Below, in pieces: positions 5,214 to 6,044 of a DNA stretch of 6,044 bases. Numbering within the stretch: the stretch's first letter is position 1; every line of letters begins with the position of its first letter. Source of the DNA: Sulfurovum sp. (GTDB lineage: Bacteria > Campylobacterota > Campylobacteria > Campylobacterales > Sulfurovaceae). The stretch covers positions 1 to 6,044 of the forward strand of contig DYPM01000105.1 in NCBI GenBank assembly GCA_020719895.1, given 5' to 3'. The position numbers and the translations under genes are program-made. Under the pieces are notes generated by a model that ran no database searches, was not told where the DNA came from, and saw only the letters and a program-made list of their open reading frames with translations.

Positions 5214-6044
5214 TTACAATCCGCAGGCTGAACCCCAAATTTCAATTGCCCACTTAGGGTGATCAATAAATGGATTTCGGTTGTGTTGATAACTCTCTAC
5301 TACATTATTTCTATTTTTTTCGACCTGCGAGACCAAGTCGTGTATATGCCAATCCAACAAAGAACATAATTTCGCATGGATTGGTTCTGTAGTACTATCA
5401 TCGCTTGGAACATAATCAACCAATTCAAGATCAGGCTCGCCACCGCCTCCCTCATATCGGACTGCCATATAGAACATCATTCTTGCTACATCGCCTTTGA
5501 CTTCGGCTCTTGGCTCCCAAATCCATGCATTGTTGCTGGTGTATGAACCTGTAGCACCATCGCCATCGATATACTCATAGCCATTAACGCCTGGCTCAAT
5601 CTCATCAAACCATCGATTGCCTCTGGCTGAATTTACGGAAATATCCGATGCTCTCAAGTGATGTGCGTCTGTTCCTGCTCCTCGTGATTCTCCAAAGTCG
5701 CCGTGCGACTTTGCCCATACATGCTCGCGATTCCATCCCTTGCCACCATCGTACTCTTTTGCGGCATTCTTAGACCATCCACTATAGATGAGTATGACAT
5801 TGTTAGAGTTATTAGGATCTCTATCTGCAACTTTAAGAATATCCCACACATCGGTGCTTGATGACGTATAAGAGTACTCCGTATGACCATCAATAACTCC
5901 ATGAAGTGCGGATTTGAGCTCAGAAGCACTTTTATAAAGTGCATTATTATAGTAGGTTTTAAGATTGCTACTTAGATCTGCATACTCATCTGGAGCAGGT
6001 GTAGGTGTAGCCGTTGGTGTTGGTGTTGGTGTTGGTGTTGGTGT
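5214..6044 (-). CDS. Endonuclease I family nuclease, C-terminal part (5' end off window)
   Basis: The frame is open to the right edge, so 276 residues are visible and the N-terminus is missing. A GTG at 5849 lies inside the domain and is not the start. Visible residues 1-17 are a Thr/Pro-alternating linker. The nuclease domain begins at about 19 with a YYNNALYKSASELKSALHG helix and the VWDILKVADRDP segment (66-77). The core is NREHVWAKSHG (105-115), with Glu107 and His108 as likely metal ligand and general base. HHLRASD follows (128-134), then VNSARGNRWF (137-146), whose Asn138 fits the second metal ligand. KGDVARMMFYM (183-193) and HNRNPFIDHPKW (254-265) complete the family pattern. Relatives such as EndA and Vvn are periplasmic or secreted enzymes that cut DNA and RNA non-specifically. 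The Thr-Pro linker implies a further extracellular domain or anchor upstream. Cys227 and Cys274 could pair. Its activity and location are inferred from the family. Confidence 0.93.
   Translation of the reverse strand, partial: TPTPTPTPTPTATPTPAPDEYADLSSNLKTYYNNALYKSASELKSALHGVIDGHTEYSYTSSSTDVWDILKVADRDPNNSNNVILIYSGWSKNAAKEYDGGKGWNREHVWAKSHGDFGESRGAGTDAHHLRASDISVNSARGNRWFDEIEPGVNGYEYIDGDGATGSYTSNNAWIWEPRAEVKGDVARMMFYMAVRYEGGGGEPDLELVDYVPSDDSTTEPIHAKLCSLLDWHIHDLVSQVEKNRNNVVESYQHNRNPFIDHPKWAIEIWGSACGL
6013..6044 (+). repeat. GTTGGT hexanucleotide tandem repeat encoding a Thr-Pro linker
   Basis: GTTGGT is repeated without error about 5.3 times up to the window edge and may continue beyond. On the minus strand it encodes alternating Pro (CCA) and Thr (ACA) residues of the nuclease linker. 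Because the unit is six bases, gain or loss of copies changes linker length but not reading frame. The neighbouring 5997-6012 is a degenerate continuation (GCT, ACG and CCT codons mixed in). Confidence 0.9.

Noticed and set aside
5847..5849. GTG as start of the endonuclease gene
   Set aside because: The frame is open upstream to the window edge and encodes the expected first helix of the endonuclease I domain plus a Thr-Pro linker, so this GTG is an internal valine.

Overview
The window looks like chromosomal DNA from a low-GC Gram-negative bacterium, most plausibly a Campylobacterota member (Sulfurimonas/Sulfuricurvum/Arcobacter-like). This is inferred from AT-rich spacers, tightly packed genes, a promoter consisting of an extended -10 box (TGnTATAAT) without a clear -35, and the protein style. 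No marker gene fixes the genus. Every confident gene is on the minus strand, so transcription runs right to left.

Right edge (5214-6044): the C-terminal part of a probably secreted endonuclease I family nuclease, cut by the window edge inside a Thr-Pro repeat linker that is encoded by a GGTGTT hexanucleotide tandem repeat. Next comes a spacer of about 390 bases (4825-5213). It holds several perfect short palindromes, including a dispersed-repeat-like element (CGTCAT...ATGACG), a possible terminator for the nuclease transcript, and a good promoter for the next operon.

Centre (857-4824): a compact tellurium-resistance-type (Ter) operon in the order TerE-like, TerZ-like, TerD-like, TerB-like, DUF475/TerC-type membrane protein, AIM24/TIGR00266-family protein. 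Two junctions are one-base TAATG overlaps and the other gaps are 3 to 21 bases, so the genes are very likely co-transcribed. Ter proteins are known as Ca2+-binding cytoplasmic TerD-fold proteins and metal-binding TerB, which are thought to work with a TerC-family membrane protein in metal and stress responses. TerA and TerF are not visible here.

Left (324-788): a stand-alone chemoreceptor zinc-binding (CZB) domain protein with a helical tail, 68 bases downstream of the AIM24-type gene. It is either the last gene of the operon or has its own weak promoter. It keeps the complete His/Cys/His/His zinc-ligand set and could be a zinc/oxidant sensor linked to the Ter response (inference). The leftmost 323 bases are very AT-rich, contain two perfect hairpins, and hold no gene I can support.
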